Counted from the first letter of the stretch, positions 49,190-57,889 are shown. The stretch is 64,000 nt of DNA from Bacteroidota bacterium (GCA_947457395.1 CANGVA010000005.1:1-64000); one strand, 5' to 3'. Notes: generated by a model not told the origin, from the sequence alone. Numbers and translations: made by a program.

Positions 49190-50470
49190 ATGAAACTTGT
49201 TATTCTAAATGCCATTGTTTGCGACCCACAATCGGCAATGCATGGAAAAAAGTGCGATTTGCTGATAAGTAGCGGAATTATTGATGATATTCAGCCATCA
49301 GCTAAAAAAGTTTTTGAAAAAAGCAGTACTAAATCTTGGGATGTAAAAGGTGCCCTGCTTAGTCCGGGCTGGTTTGATATGAGAGCCTCCTTGCGTGAGC
49401 CGGGTATGGAACATAAAGAAAATCTGGAAAGTGGAGCATTGGCAGCAGCAGCAGGTGGATTTACCAGGGTAGCCTGCTTACCGGATACAGATCCCACTCT
49501 GCAAACAAAAGCAGATATTGAGTTTATTTATCGAAAAAGTGAAGATTTACCTGTGCACCTGCTCCCTTATGGCGCCATTACCAAAAACAGAGAAGGAACC
49601 GAGCTGAATGAATTATATGATATGCACCTAGCCGGAGCAATCGCCTTTACTGATGCAAATAAATGCCTGATGCATGCAGGAATAATGATGAGAGCCATGC
49701 AATATGCAGCTAATTTTGGTGGTATTTTATTAAGCCACGCACAGGATCAACATCTGGCAACAGGTGGCCGTATGCATGAAGGTGCCATGAGCGTAAATCT
49801 AGGCTTAAAAGGCATCCCAAATATTGCAGAAGAGGTAATTGTTGCAAGAGATATCGAGTTGGCAAGATATGTTAATACCCCGTTGCACTTTTCCCATATT
49901 TCTTCCAAAGGCAGTGTTGAACTCATAAGAAAAGCGCGCAAGCAAGGCTTGCAAATAACTGCAGACGTATCGGTAGCGAGTCTGGTTTTTACCGATGAAA
50001 ATCTGCATGATTTTAACAGTAATTATAAAGTACTTCCTCCGCTACGTGGCAAAGCAGATCAAAAAGCATTATGGGATGGTGTTGCAGATGGCACCATTGA
50101 TTGCATTGTGAGCGATCATCAGCCGGAAGATACCGAACATAAGGCTGTTGAGTTTGAGTACGCTGCATATGGAATGATACAACTGCAGACAGCCTATTCA
50201 CTACTCAATATGTTTAAGCCAAAGCAGCTTGATAATGGAATGCTTATAAAAGCACTCTCCATCAACCCAAGAAAGATATTAAAGCAAAAGGCTGTTAGCA
50301 TAACCAAAGGAGCAAGTGCAGAAATAACGATATTTAACCCAACTGCAACTTGGGAGTACCATGCAGCAAGCAATCTTTCCAAGTCGGTAAATAACCCTGT
50401 AATGAGCCAAACCTTAACAGGTAAAGTTTTAGGAATTATAAATAAAGATCAGCTAATTAAAAACATATGA
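49190..50470 (+). CDS. Dihydroorotase homologue lacking the zinc-binding HxH
   Basis: 426 residues with the full dihydroorotase fold, starting MKLVILNAIVCDPQSAMHGKKCDLLI. In active enzymes the first metal motif reads HxH before the LREPG loop (GLIDLHVHLREPG); here it is WFDMRASLREPGMEH, so both histidines are missing, and the catalytic lysine region is not obvious. Other landmarks remain: GGFTRVACLPDT, LSHAQDQ, HFSHISSKG, SDHQPEDTEHK. The protein is therefore probably not a working zinc dihydroorotase; such homologues exist in Bacteroidota and may be regulatory or structural partners. The next gene overlaps its stop by 4 bases. Confidence 0.85.
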   Translation: MKLVILNAIVCDPQSAMHGKKCDLLISSGIIDDIQPSAKKVFEKSSTKSWDVKGALLSPGWFDMRASLREPGMEHKENLESGALAAAAGGFTRVACLPDTDPTLQTKADIEFIYRKSEDLPVHLLPYGAITKNREGTELNELYDMHLAGAIAFTDANKCLMHAGIMMRAMQYAANFGGILLSHAQDQHLATGGRMHEGAMSVNLGLKGIPNIAEEVIVARDIELARYVNTPLHFSHISSKGSVELIRKARKQGLQITADVSVASLVFTDENLHDFNSNYKVLPPLRGKADQKALWDGVADGTIDCIVSDHQPEDTEHKAVEFEYAAYGMIQLQTAYSLLNMFKPKQLDNGMLIKALSINPRKILKQKAVSITKGASAEITIFNPTATWEYHAASNLSKSVNNPVMSQTLTGKVLGIINKDQLIKNI

Positions 50471-51108
50471 GTAATGCTATAAAGGCCTTAGAGGCGCTGT
50501 ACAAGGCGTTTTCTGATAAAGGAGATGTAAATGCACCGGCTGAATTGCTTAACTTATTTAGTTCAAGCCAAGACTTTTTGGCCAAAGTAAAAATGTTTGA
50601 TGAGATAACCGCTGCTCATCCGCAAACCGAGGCGCTTAATGAATATGCCTTTGATTTGCTGATGTCTCATCACCTGGAAAATCATAACCATGACGAAGAT
50701 TATTTCGACTCAAAAGAGTGGATGGATATTGAAGACAAAACAATTGAACGTGGAACAGAACTATTAAATATGCTGCTTTACCTGAGTGAGACAACGGATT
50801 CTGATACCCCTGTTGAACTAGAAGATTTTCTGTATGAATTTTTGCTTGTTGATGAAGATGAATTTCAGGACGAGCACCATATTTACGAAGACCTGATTAC
50901 GCATCAGGAAATTACAGAAGAAAATTTGGATACCATTTTAAACATAGGTAAAGAAGTCAGCGAACGTTCTGAGATCAAAGAATTGTTTACACCACTTGTG
51001 CTATTTTTTAAGGAACCTGATGCTAAAAACATCACCAAAGAGCAGCACCACAAGCTGGCACCGATTGAACGGGCTCTACTTGCAGCGCTGCTGGCTTATT
51101 ATGCTTGA
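50467..51108 (+). CDS. Acidic protein of unknown function
   Basis: 213 residues. Start overlaps the stop of the dihydroorotase homologue (ATGA), so the two are coupled. Strongly acidic, mostly helical (SHHLENHNHDEDYFDSKEWMDIED, EFLLVDEDEFQDEHHIYEDL). No signal peptide, no recognised domain; the coupling suggests a partner for the inactive dihydroorotase-like protein or a shared expression control. Clusters of His and Asp (HHLENHNHDEDYFD) could bind divalent metal, which is speculation. Confidence 0.6.
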   Translation: MSNAIKALEALYKAFSDKGDVNAPAELLNLFSSSQDFLAKVKMFDEITAAHPQTEALNEYAFDLLMSHHLENHNHDEDYFDSKEWMDIEDKTIERGTELLNMLLYLSETTDSDTPVELEDFLYEFLLVDEDEFQDEHHIYEDLITHQEITEENLDTILNIGKEVSERSEIKELFTPLVLFFKEPDAKNITKEQHHKLAPIERALLAALLAYYA

Positions 51109-51570
51109 GCATAAGAACTGTTATCGCGCATCAGCTTAATTTATAACTTATCCTTGATTACAAATCTGGCAAAGGCATACTTTTATTTACAATTCGTGTG
51201 CTTTATATAATGATGGAATAAATTAAAATTTCATTTTTTTATCAATTGTAAACGTACATCAATCTTTCCAAACTTTGTAGCCGAAAAGGCTATATAATTC
51301 TTATTTACAATAACTTATAACATGCCATTTTAGCGTGTACAAACGTTTAAATACGTTTACTAACGGAATTAAACGGAAGTAATACGACTAAGGGTTGGGG
51401 GTTGCCACAACTTTGCATCGTCATTTCGAAACAATGGCTCAAACATTAAAGCCTGCGTTAAAAGATGACACCCACTTACCTGTTGCTTAGTTTGCAAAGG
51501 GCGCCCGCAAGACGAAGAGCAGGTAGGCAGGGAATCTAAATTAATGTTAAACTTTAAAAACAAAAAAATC
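51109..51570. other. Long leader/intergenic region before ssb
   Basis: 462 bases without a supported gene. It holds related inverted elements GTAAACGTAC (51248-51257), AAACGTTT (51341-51348) and TACGTTTAC (51352-51360), a possible box CAACTTTG near 51407, and a tiny ATG-to-TAG frame of 18 codons (51434-51490). The last 150 bases carry small palindromes (GGGCGCCC) and a loose CTTACCTG / CAGGTAGG pair, so a structured 5' leader is possible. None of these is proven. Confidence 0.4.
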
Positions 51571-51912
51571 ATGAACAATTTAAGAAACAGCGTTCGCCTA
51601 ATTGGCCGCCTTGGACAAAGCCCAGATGTTAAAAAACTCAACGGAGGAAAAACACTTGCAAAATGCAGCATTGCTACTACAGAAGTTTATCGCAACGATA
51701 GCGGTGAGAAAGTGGAAGAAACACAGTGGCATAATGTAATTGCCTGGGGCAAACAAGCTGAAGTGATGGAGAAGTATGTAAAGAAAGGTCAGGAAGTAGC
51801 CATTGAAGGTAAACTGAGCACCCGCTCATACACCGACAAAGAAGGCAACAAGCGTTATGCTACCGAAATAGTAGTAAACGAACTGCTCATGTTAGGCAAC
51901 AAGAAAGACTAG
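51571..51912 (+). CDS. ssb: Single-stranded DNA-binding protein (short form)
   Basis: 113 residues from the ATG at 51571 (the frame from 51544 adds nine nonfamily residues). One OB-fold: MNNLRNSVRLIGRLGQSPDVK, CSIATTEVYRND, TQWHNVIAWGKQAEV, VAIEGKLSTRSY and VNELLML. It ends at LGNKKD, without the Gly/Pro-rich linker and acidic tail (ending DDDIPF in E. coli) that binds partner proteins. Short SSBs like this are seen as second copies in Bacteroidota and in phages. Long untranslated leader upstream; strong terminator downstream. Confidence 0.92.
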   Translation: MNNLRNSVRLIGRLGQSPDVKKLNGGKTLAKCSIATTEVYRNDSGEKVEETQWHNVIAWGKQAEVMEKYVKKGQEVAIEGKLSTRSYTDKEGNKRYATEIVVNELLMLGNKKD

Positions 51913-51922
51913 TCTTAGATTA

Positions 51923-51972
51923 GCCCCTGCAGTTATCCAACCGTTTTGTGATAATGCTGCAGGGGCTTTTTT
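51923..51972 (+). terminator. Terminator of ssb
   Basis: A 10-base perfect stem (GCCCCTGCAG with CTGCAGGGGC) with a 24-base loop, followed by TTTTTT, starting 10 bases after the ssb stop. Confidence 0.9.
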
Positions 51973-51986
51973 ATCTTTAGCTACGC

Positions 51987-53099
51987 GTGAAAGACCTTAT
52001 ACAAAAGCAAGATTTGTTATATCAGATAGCCATTACTTGTATACCAGGAGTTGGAGATGTAATTGCTAAAAATTTAATTAGTTATTGCGGTAGTCCTGAA
52101 CAGGTATTCAAGCAAAAAAAATCAAAGTTATTACGTATACCGGGCATCGGAGAAAAACTGGCTGATGCAATACTATCTTTCAATGACTTTTCAAAAGCTG
52201 AGACTGAAATAGAATTTATTGAAAAACATCATATACAGCCCTTGTTTTATCTGGATAAGGCATATCCGCACCGACTCAAAAATCATGTGGAATCACCCGT
52301 AATGCTTTATTATCTGGGCACTGCCGATTTAAACGCGCCCAAAATAGTAGGGATTGTAGGCACAAGAAAAGCAACAGATTACGGTAAGGCATTTGTTGAT
52401 GAACTCTGCGCTGGCTTGGCAGATACAGGCTGCTTGATATTGAGCGGACTTGCATACGGGATAGATATACAGGCCCACCGTGCGGCTATTAAAAACAAAC
52501 TGCCAACCGTAGGTGTAATGGCACATGGCCTTGACAGGATTTATCCGGGCCAACATAAAGCAACTGCAAAAAAAATGCTTGAAAACGGTGGCCTGCTAAC
52601 TGAATTTACCAGTGGCAGCATACCCGATAGAGAAAATTTTCCAAAACGTAACCGCATAGTTGCCGGTTTATGTGATGTGCTGGTAGTTGCTGAAACAGCA
52701 ACCACCGGAGGTGCCATGATTACCGCAGAAATTGCCAATTATTTTAATAAGGAGGTAATGGCATTGCCGGGCAGAGTAAATGAAATTTACTCACGAGGAT
52801 GCCACCTGCTAATTAAAAAAAACAAAGCAGCCATTATAACCTCTGTTCATGATTTATTGGAGTTAATGAACTGGGATTTACCTGCAGCTAACAAACCTAA
52901 ACAGATACCATTGCATCTGGGCTTAACAGATGAGGAGCAACTCATAATCAACTATATTAGAAAAAAGCAAAAGCCAGGGATTGATGATATTTCCTTTGAA
53001 CTTGAATTGGATCCTGGAATACTATCCTTTACACTACTTGATTTGGAGTTTAGGGGGATTATTAGGCAATTACCCGGCAAATTTTTTGAATTAGTGTAG
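51987..53099 (+). CDS. dprA: DNA-processing protein DprA
   Basis: 370 residues from a GTG at 51987. N-terminal helix-hairpin-helix region (ACIPGVGDVIAKNLI, IPGIGEKLADAI), Rossmann-like DprA core (IVGTRKATDYG; GLAYGIDIQAHRAA; GLDRIYPGQH; FTSGSIPDRENFPKRNRIVAGL) and a C-terminal winged-helix (DEEQLIINYIRKKQKPGIDDIS). Binds incoming single-stranded DNA and loads RecA in natural transformation; widely kept even in non-competent bacteria. Follows ssb, a sensible neighbour, but is separated from it by a terminator. Alkaline phosphatase follows after 9 bases. Confidence 0.95.
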   Translation: MKDLIQKQDLLYQIAITCIPGVGDVIAKNLISYCGSPEQVFKQKKSKLLRIPGIGEKLADAILSFNDFSKAETEIEFIEKHHIQPLFYLDKAYPHRLKNHVESPVMLYYLGTADLNAPKIVGIVGTRKATDYGKAFVDELCAGLADTGCLILSGLAYGIDIQAHRAAIKNKLPTVGVMAHGLDRIYPGQHKATAKKMLENGGLLTEFTSGSIPDRENFPKRNRIVAGLCDVLVVAETATTGGAMITAEIANYFNKEVMALPGRVNEIYSRGCHLLIKKNKAAIITSVHDLLELMNWDLPAANKPKQIPLHLGLTDEEQLIINYIRKKQKPGIDDISFELELDPGILSFTLLDLEFRGIIRQLPGKFFELV

Positions 53100-53104
53100 C
53101 TTTG
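53097..53104 (+). promoter_or_regulatory. -7 promoter box before the alkaline phosphatase gene
   Basis: TAGCTTTG matches TAnnTTTG and overlaps the dprA stop codon; it ends 4 bases before the ATG at 53109, implying a nearly leaderless transcript. Could be chance. Confidence 0.4.
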
Positions 53105-53108
53105 CTCT

Positions 53109-54191
53109 ATGAAAAAAATCAGAGCATGTATATTTTATCTGGCATTGTTATGCACAGGAGCAGCTAACTTTTCTTTTACCCTCCTACCCTCTGTTACCAA
53201 ACCCCGTAATATTATTTTAATGATTGGAGATGGCATGGGACTTGCACAGATTAGCTCTGCAATGCCGTTTTATAATGGTGTAAACGCCTTTGAAAGATTT
53301 AAGGTAATTGGCTTAAGTAAAACCTCATCTGCCGATAACTACGTAACTGATAGCGGTGCAGGTGCAACTGCCATATCTATAGGTAAAAAAACATATAATA
53401 ATGCCATTGGCGTTGATAAGGATAGCATGCCGCAAACCGGATTATTTGAATTGGCCAAACTAAATGGACTTTCAACGGGGGTGGCTGTAACATCATCAAT
53501 TGTTCATGCTACTCCTGCCTCGTTTTATGCACATATTAAAAACAGACGTTGGTATGAAGATATTGCTGCAAGTCTACTAAACAAGCAATGTGATATTGCT
53601 ATTGGCGGAGGATATCAGTTTTTCACTAACAGAAAAGATAAACGTTATTTAACAAAGGAACTGGAACAAAGCGGCTATAAGGTAATCATAGATAGTGGTA
53701 GCTTTAAACCGATTACAAACCCTCGTTTTATTTATTTGGCTGCGGCTGATGGGATGCCAAGAATCCAACAGGGTCGCGGTGATTTTTTACAAAAAGCCTC
53801 CTTATGTGCTATAGAAAACCTGAGTAAAAATAAACAGGGTTATATGCTGATGATTGAAGGCTCGCAAATAGATTGGGGCGGACATGAAATGAATTTTGAT
53901 TACATGAAAGCTGAGTTAATTGATTTTAACAATGTAATAAACATGGTACTAGATATGGCAGTAAGAGATAAACATACGCTGGTTATTGTAACTGCCGATC
54001 ATGAAACAGGAGGGCTGGCATTAACAGAGGATGATAAACAACGCATGCAGTTTATTCCCAAATATACTTACCATGAACATACAGGTATTATGGTACCTGT
54101 ATTTGCCTATGGACCCGGAGCGGAATCATTTGGGGGTATATATGAAAATACCAGCCTCTTTGATAAGATTAATCAATTAATGGGTTGGTAA
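53109..54191 (+). CDS. Exported alkaline phosphatase
   Basis: 360 residues. Signal peptide (MKKIRACIFYLALLCTGAANFSF), then the alkaline phosphatase fold: NIILMIGDGMGLAQI (first metal aspartate), VTDSGAGATAI with the serine nucleophile, ASFYAHIKNR, MLMIEGSQIDWGGHEM (metal-binding Glu, Asp, His) and VTADHETGGLAL (Asp-His). Length is shorter than E. coli PhoA, which is usual in this clade. Releases phosphate from organic esters in the periplasm. A small membrane protein is coupled at its end. Confidence 0.93.
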   Translation: MKKIRACIFYLALLCTGAANFSFTLLPSVTKPRNIILMIGDGMGLAQISSAMPFYNGVNAFERFKVIGLSKTSSADNYVTDSGAGATAISIGKKTYNNAIGVDKDSMPQTGLFELAKLNGLSTGVAVTSSIVHATPASFYAHIKNRRWYEDIAASLLNKQCDIAIGGGYQFFTNRKDKRYLTKELEQSGYKVIIDSGSFKPITNPRFIYLAAADGMPRIQQGRGDFLQKASLCAIENLSKNKQGYMLMIEGSQIDWGGHEMNFDYMKAELIDFNNVINMVLDMAVRDKHTLVIVTADHETGGLALTEDDKQRMQFIPKYTYHEHTGIMVPVFAYGPGAESFGGIYENTSLFDKINQLMGW

Positions 54192-54439
54192 TGGATGTAA
54201 AACTATTTTGGCTTTTATTGGCCGTAATTATAATTGTAATTTTCTTTTATGCGGTGCTACCTAAACTAAAACTAGGACATAAAAGCGGCATTATTTTCAG
54301 AAGCATTTTATTTGGCACCATGATGAGTTACCTATCCTATGATTTTGTACAAAAAGAAAAATATAGCTATTTAATTGTAATTGTGCTAGGAACAATAGGT
54401 TTTGTGCTGATGGTGACCAATATGAAAAGTAAAAAATAA
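54191..54439 (+). CDS. Small membrane protein
   Basis: 82 residues from the ATG at 54191, which overlaps the alkaline phosphatase stop by one base (TAATG), so it is coupled. Three hydrophobic segments: KLFWLLLAVIIIVIFFYAVLP, GIIFRSILFGTMMSYLSYDF and YLIVIVLGTIGFVLMV. No recognised family. Perhaps a membrane anchor or accessory for the phosphatase; nothing more can be said. Confidence 0.6.
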   Translation: MDVKLFWLLLAVIIIVIFFYAVLPKLKLGHKSGIIFRSILFGTMMSYLSYDFVQKEKYSYLIVIVLGTIGFVLMVTNMKSKK

Positions 54440-54440
54440 A

Positions 54441-54463
54441 CCCCGGTGGTTTTCCGGGGTTTT
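54441..54463 (+). terminator. Terminator after the phosphatase operon
   Basis: Stem CCCCGG / CCGGGG with a 7-base loop, followed by TTTTC, directly after the stop at 54439 and before the convergent lysozyme gene. Confidence 0.75.
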
Positions 54464-54488
54464 CATATATATGAAAGGTGAAATCAAC

Positions 54489-55268
54489 CTATTTCTTACA
54501 TAGCGCCTTCAGATCATCCAACTCGCCTTTAAAAACATTAAAATCAACAGTTCCGCGTATGCCGTTTACACGACCCCGGTCGCTGTGTTGCCAGAAATGC
54601 CAGTCGTTCATTTTATAATTGAGGTCAGGCGTTTTATAGTGTGCAATCCACAACGGATATCTTTTAAACTCTGAGCCTGTTAGATAAGATTTATAAAAGC
54701 CGTAATTAGTATATAAAATAGGTTTCATTCCGTACCTCTTTTCAACCATTACCAACCAACGCTTCAAATTCTTTTTTAATCTTGCAGGCGGGCAACTACC
54801 CCTCATTTCAATATCGAGAACCGGAGGCAAATCACCCTTCTCCAATTTAGGTACCATTCTGAAAAATAAAGATGCTTGCTCTTCCGCAGTGAGGTGAGGT
54901 CGGTAAAAATGATAAGCTCCTCGAAGTAATCCGGCTTCTTTTGCTTCTCTCCAGTTTTCTTTAAAGTAATCATCAACCACGGTGCGGCCTTCTGAAGCCT
55001 TAATAAAAGCAAATGAAAAGGAAATATTATTGTGTTCCATTTTGCTCACAGCTTCCCAGTCAATGTCTCTTTGATGACGAGAAACATCAATACCATGTAA
55101 TTCATAATCAGCCGGAAGTTCGATACCAAAGGATGGATAAGATGGTGACGCATTAACCTTAATCAGGCCAGACTCAGCTGTAACCTTGCCATTATTTAAT
55201 AGCAGCATCCCGCAGCCAAAAACAACCGCTATACAAGCACCTGTAAATAAAAACTTTGTTCCTTTCAT
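54489..55268 (-). CDS. GH25-family lysozyme-like protein, exported
   Basis: 259 residues. Signal peptide or anchor (FLFTGACIAVVFGCGMLLL), then a glycoside hydrolase family 25 domain (about 50-259): GIDVSRHQRDIDWEAV with the active-site aspartate, FIKASEGRTVVDDYFKENWREAKEAGL, YHFYRP, LDIEMRG with the second Asp-Glu pair, YTNYGFYKSYL, and WQHSDRGRVNGIRGTVDFNVFKG. Cleaves N-acetylmuramic acid bonds of peptidoglycan; likely periplasmic cell-wall remodelling. No phage genes around, so it is a host enzyme. TAATTTCG (minus strand, 55291-55298) may be a degenerate promoter box. Confidence 0.9.
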   Translation of the reverse strand: MKGTKFLFTGACIAVVFGCGMLLLNNGKVTAESGLIKVNASPSYPSFGIELPADYELHGIDVSRHQRDIDWEAVSKMEHNNISFSFAFIKASEGRTVVDDYFKENWREAKEAGLLRGAYHFYRPHLTAEEQASLFFRMVPKLEKGDLPPVLDIEMRGSCPPARLKKNLKRWLVMVEKRYGMKPILYTNYGFYKSYLTGSEFKRYPLWIAHYKTPDLNYKMNDWHFWQHSDRGRVNGIRGTVDFNVFKGELDDLKALCKK

Positions 55269-55425
55269 TATTTGAAAAACTATTATTTTTCGAAATTAGG
55301 ATTTACAAATTTATAAAATGTGTATAACATGTGCGCAATTGTCAACAAAATAAGGGGTAATAGTATGCCAAATTGTACAAACAGCTTTAAAAGGTATAGA
55401 TTTTCAAGTCATTAATAATGTGTAA

Positions 55426-55455
55426 TTGGATTTTAACAGGTGGTGCTTATATTTG
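55426..55455 (+). promoter_or_regulatory. Promoter of tRNA-Met
   Basis: TTG (55426-55428), exactly 19 bases, then TATATTTG (55448-55455), the complete Bacteroidota -33/-7 consensus, 14 bases before the tRNA. Confidence 0.85.
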
Positions 55456-55469
55456 CAGCCCAATAAAAT

Positions 55470-55543
55470 GGCGAGGTAGCTCAGATGGTTAGAGCGCAGG
55501 ATTCATAACCCTGAGGTCACGGGTTCGACTCCCGTCTTCGCTA
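55470..55543 (+). tRNA. tRNA-Met (anticodon CAT, elongator type)
   Basis: 74 bases with a complete cloverleaf. Acceptor GGCGAGG pairs with CTTCGCT (two G-U pairs), discriminator A at 55543, TA after the acceptor (U8, A9), D arm GCTC...GAGC, anticodon loop TTCATAA with anticodon CAT, T arm ACGGG-TTCGACT-CCCGT. The CCA end is not encoded. In the anticodon stem, positions 31 and 39 form an A-C mismatch (CAGGA / CCCTG). An isoleucine tRNA with lysidine also has CAT, but the body matches elongator Met. Promoter and terminator are both clear, so it is a single-gene unit. Confidence 0.95.
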
Positions 55544-55550
55544 CAGTCAA

Positions 55551-55578
55551 AACCGCAGTATTTACTGCGGTTTTTTTT
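55551..55578 (+). terminator. Terminator of tRNA-Met
   Basis: Palindrome AACCGCAGTA / TACTGCGGTT followed by eight T residues, 7 bases after the tRNA. Confidence 0.9.
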
Positions 55579-55593
55579 ATTGGTAGGCCTGCA

Positions 55594-55623
55594 TTGTTAA
55601 AAACGCTTCAATTAATATCTTCG
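55594..55623 (+). promoter_or_regulatory. Promoter of the membrane TPR protein gene
   Basis: TTG (55594-55596), exactly 19 bases, then TATCTTCG (55616-55623), a TAnnTTTG box with T-to-C at the seventh position; the ATG follows 4 bases later. Confidence 0.6.
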
Positions 55624-55627
55624 AAAA

Positions 55628-57889
55628 ATGCAACCATTTGCAGCTAGACTAGCTTATATCCTGATATTTTTATGCGCAACAGCGCTATCGCTTCAATCCA
55701 TAATTGAACCCGACTTATGGTGGCAATTGGCCACAGGCAAACAAATACTCCAAAATCTTAAGATTCCAACCCATGATTCTTTTAGCTTTACTTATGATGG
55801 CACCCTCTGGATTAATATCAAGTGGGGCTCAGAACTGCTCATGGCGCTTGTTGAACAAATACTTGGACCTGAATGTGTACCTCTTATTCAAACCTTGGTA
55901 TGGGGAGGCATTTTGATTTTTGTCATTCTATATATCAACTACTTTATAAAAGCTCATTCAATCGAGCATTATAAAACACCGGTTTTGCTAATCATACTCA
56001 GCTTATGTTTACTATCCATTAGTTACCGGATGAATGCAAGGCCTGAAATGTTTACCCACCTGTTTACGATTGCTTTTATTTATTTACTGAAAGTCAGAAT
56101 AAAAAATAAAAGTACACTGCTTTTAATTTTTATCTTACAAGTATGCTGGACCAATTTACATGAGGCTTTTGGAATGGGTGTGGTTATTTGTGGTATTTAC
56201 ACCCTTGGGTATTTGGCCGATTACTTGATTCGCAAGGAACAATATATCCTGAAGGCATTCATTCACTCATGCATTGCAACATTTACAGCATTTGTAGCTA
56301 TAGCCATCAATCCTTATGGCACCAAAATGTATGCGCAGATTTATGAAATTTACTCCCAGTTGGGCTCAAATAAGTTTACAACTGAGTTAGAGCCTTACAC
56401 ATCCTATTTTTACTGGAAATGGCCTGCATACCTGCAACTAACTCTACTAACCGCAACGTTAGCTTTTTTAATAGGCAGCATACTCAAGGTAAAATCTGGA
56501 AAAAGACTAAAACATTTCTCGTTAACCTACGGAATGAGTTCAATCATTTTGCTTGCGGCATTTACCTATCTGGCAAAGGATGCATACAGGAATATTCTGT
56601 TTATATATTGGGCAATCATTCCATTTTTAATTCCACTTATAGTGGCCATTATCAGAATCCCTGAAAAAAAAATCAAACTCTACCAATCAGTCACAATCAC
56701 AAGCGTAATTATTATTGCATGGCATCTTATTTTTTATGTTGGCATTGTAAGTAACAAATTTTACAAGCTAACCTATACTAACCAATGCTTTGGGCTACAG
56801 ATTCACTCAGCAAAAAATCCAGCAGGTGCTGCATTATTCATGCAATCCAAGGGTATGCAACAACAAAAACTCTATACAGATTATTTATCTTCATCATACT
56901 TCCTATATAAACTTCAGCCTGATTTTCGCTCATTCATTGATTTACGTGATCTTGATATATTTCCTGATTCATTTTTCCGGGCAAACACCGAGGCCATATA
57001 TTTATATGATAAGTTTAAATTGCTTGAACAAACATATTCGCTTACCGGAGCAGCCGTTTTAAATAATCAATTTGATAAGCTATGCAAAAACCTGTATAAA
57101 GATAGTACCTATGCGCTGGTATATGCCGATGCATTAATTTCTGTTTTTTCAAAAACAAAGAGTAAAAGTTCGGAGTATGCAGACGTGTTCAGGACCCATC
57201 CAACTTCGATTTCAGGATCATTTGCAACATTTATTAATCATTTATTTAATCCATGGTGGAAGCCATATGAAGCAACTGAAGCAGAGACAAACGATGCCAG
57301 GTTAACATATTATAAGAGAATGGGCGATAACCAAAAACTGCTACAACTTCTTGAAAGTTTGAAGCAGAATAATGCACCGTTAAGCATTACCGCCTTGAAC
57401 ATAAGCGGCAGCTATTATTTGGAGCAAGCCTTACAAGATACTGCCGGCAGACAGGAAGCACTTGACTCAGCACGTCATTATTTTAATTTAGCGGTAAATA
57501 ATAATCCAGCAAACGCTGAGAGTCATTTTAATTATGGTTTATATTATTTAAATACCGGTAACTATAAAAAGGGTGCCATGAGTTTTGCGCAATCAGCCGA
57601 ATTAAACCATGATTTTTTAAACGGTCACCTGTATGCGGCAGAATGCTATAAGATGTTGGTTGAAAGTGGCAAGACAGCTGAGTATTTAGATCCGCTCATC
57701 CATCATCTTAAACTGGCTGATAAAATGATGCCAAATAACCCAAATGTAATTTGGAATTTAGGTATGGCTTATTATCGTAAAAAAAACTGTGCCAAAGCGG
57801 TGCCCTTATTGGAGCAATCCTTGTTTTTTAATGAGTTGAGTGAGGAAGATAAACTTATTGCAAAACAAAGTATTGCTAACTGCAAATAG
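55628..57889 (+). CDS. Polytopic membrane protein with C-terminal TPR repeats
   Basis: 753 residues. About ten hydrophobic helices in the first 380 residues (LAYILIFLCATALSL, VPLIQTLVWGGILIFVILYI, SVTITSVIIIAWHLIFYV). The IEPDLWWQLATGKQIL motif at the start of the first loop is typical of GT-C-like or glycan-ligase-like membrane families. A soluble part of about 200 residues follows, then two to three TPR units near the end (AESHFNYGLYYLNTGNYKKGAMSFAQSAELNH, NPNVIWNLGMAYYRKKNCAKAVPLLEQSLFF). Function unknown; possibly handles lipid-linked sugars or O-glycosylation. Stands between tRNA-Met and phaJ. Confidence 0.75.
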   Translation: MQPFAARLAYILIFLCATALSLQSIIEPDLWWQLATGKQILQNLKIPTHDSFSFTYDGTLWINIKWGSELLMALVEQILGPECVPLIQTLVWGGILIFVILYINYFIKAHSIEHYKTPVLLIILSLCLLSISYRMNARPEMFTHLFTIAFIYLLKVRIKNKSTLLLIFILQVCWTNLHEAFGMGVVICGIYTLGYLADYLIRKEQYILKAFIHSCIATFTAFVAIAINPYGTKMYAQIYEIYSQLGSNKFTTELEPYTSYFYWKWPAYLQLTLLTATLAFLIGSILKVKSGKRLKHFSLTYGMSSIILLAAFTYLAKDAYRNILFIYWAIIPFLIPLIVAIIRIPEKKIKLYQSVTITSVIIIAWHLIFYVGIVSNKFYKLTYTNQCFGLQIHSAKNPAGAALFMQSKGMQQQKLYTDYLSSSYFLYKLQPDFRSFIDLRDLDIFPDSFFRANTEAIYLYDKFKLLEQTYSLTGAAVLNNQFDKLCKNLYKDSTYALVYADALISVFSKTKSKSSEYADVFRTHPTSISGSFATFINHLFNPWWKPYEATEAETNDARLTYYKRMGDNQKLLQLLESLKQNNAPLSITALNISGSYYLEQALQDTAGRQEALDSARHYFNLAVNNNPANAESHFNYGLYYLNTGNYKKGAMSFAQSAELNHDFLNGHLYAAECYKMLVESGKTAEYLDPLIHHLKLADKMMPNNPNVIWNLGMAYYRKKNCAKAVPLLEQSLFFNELSEEDKLIAKQSIANCK

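Noticed and set aside
51434-51490. An 18-codon frame upstream of ssb as a gene
   Set aside because: Too short for support and no ribosome-binding site; noted only as a possible leader peptide.
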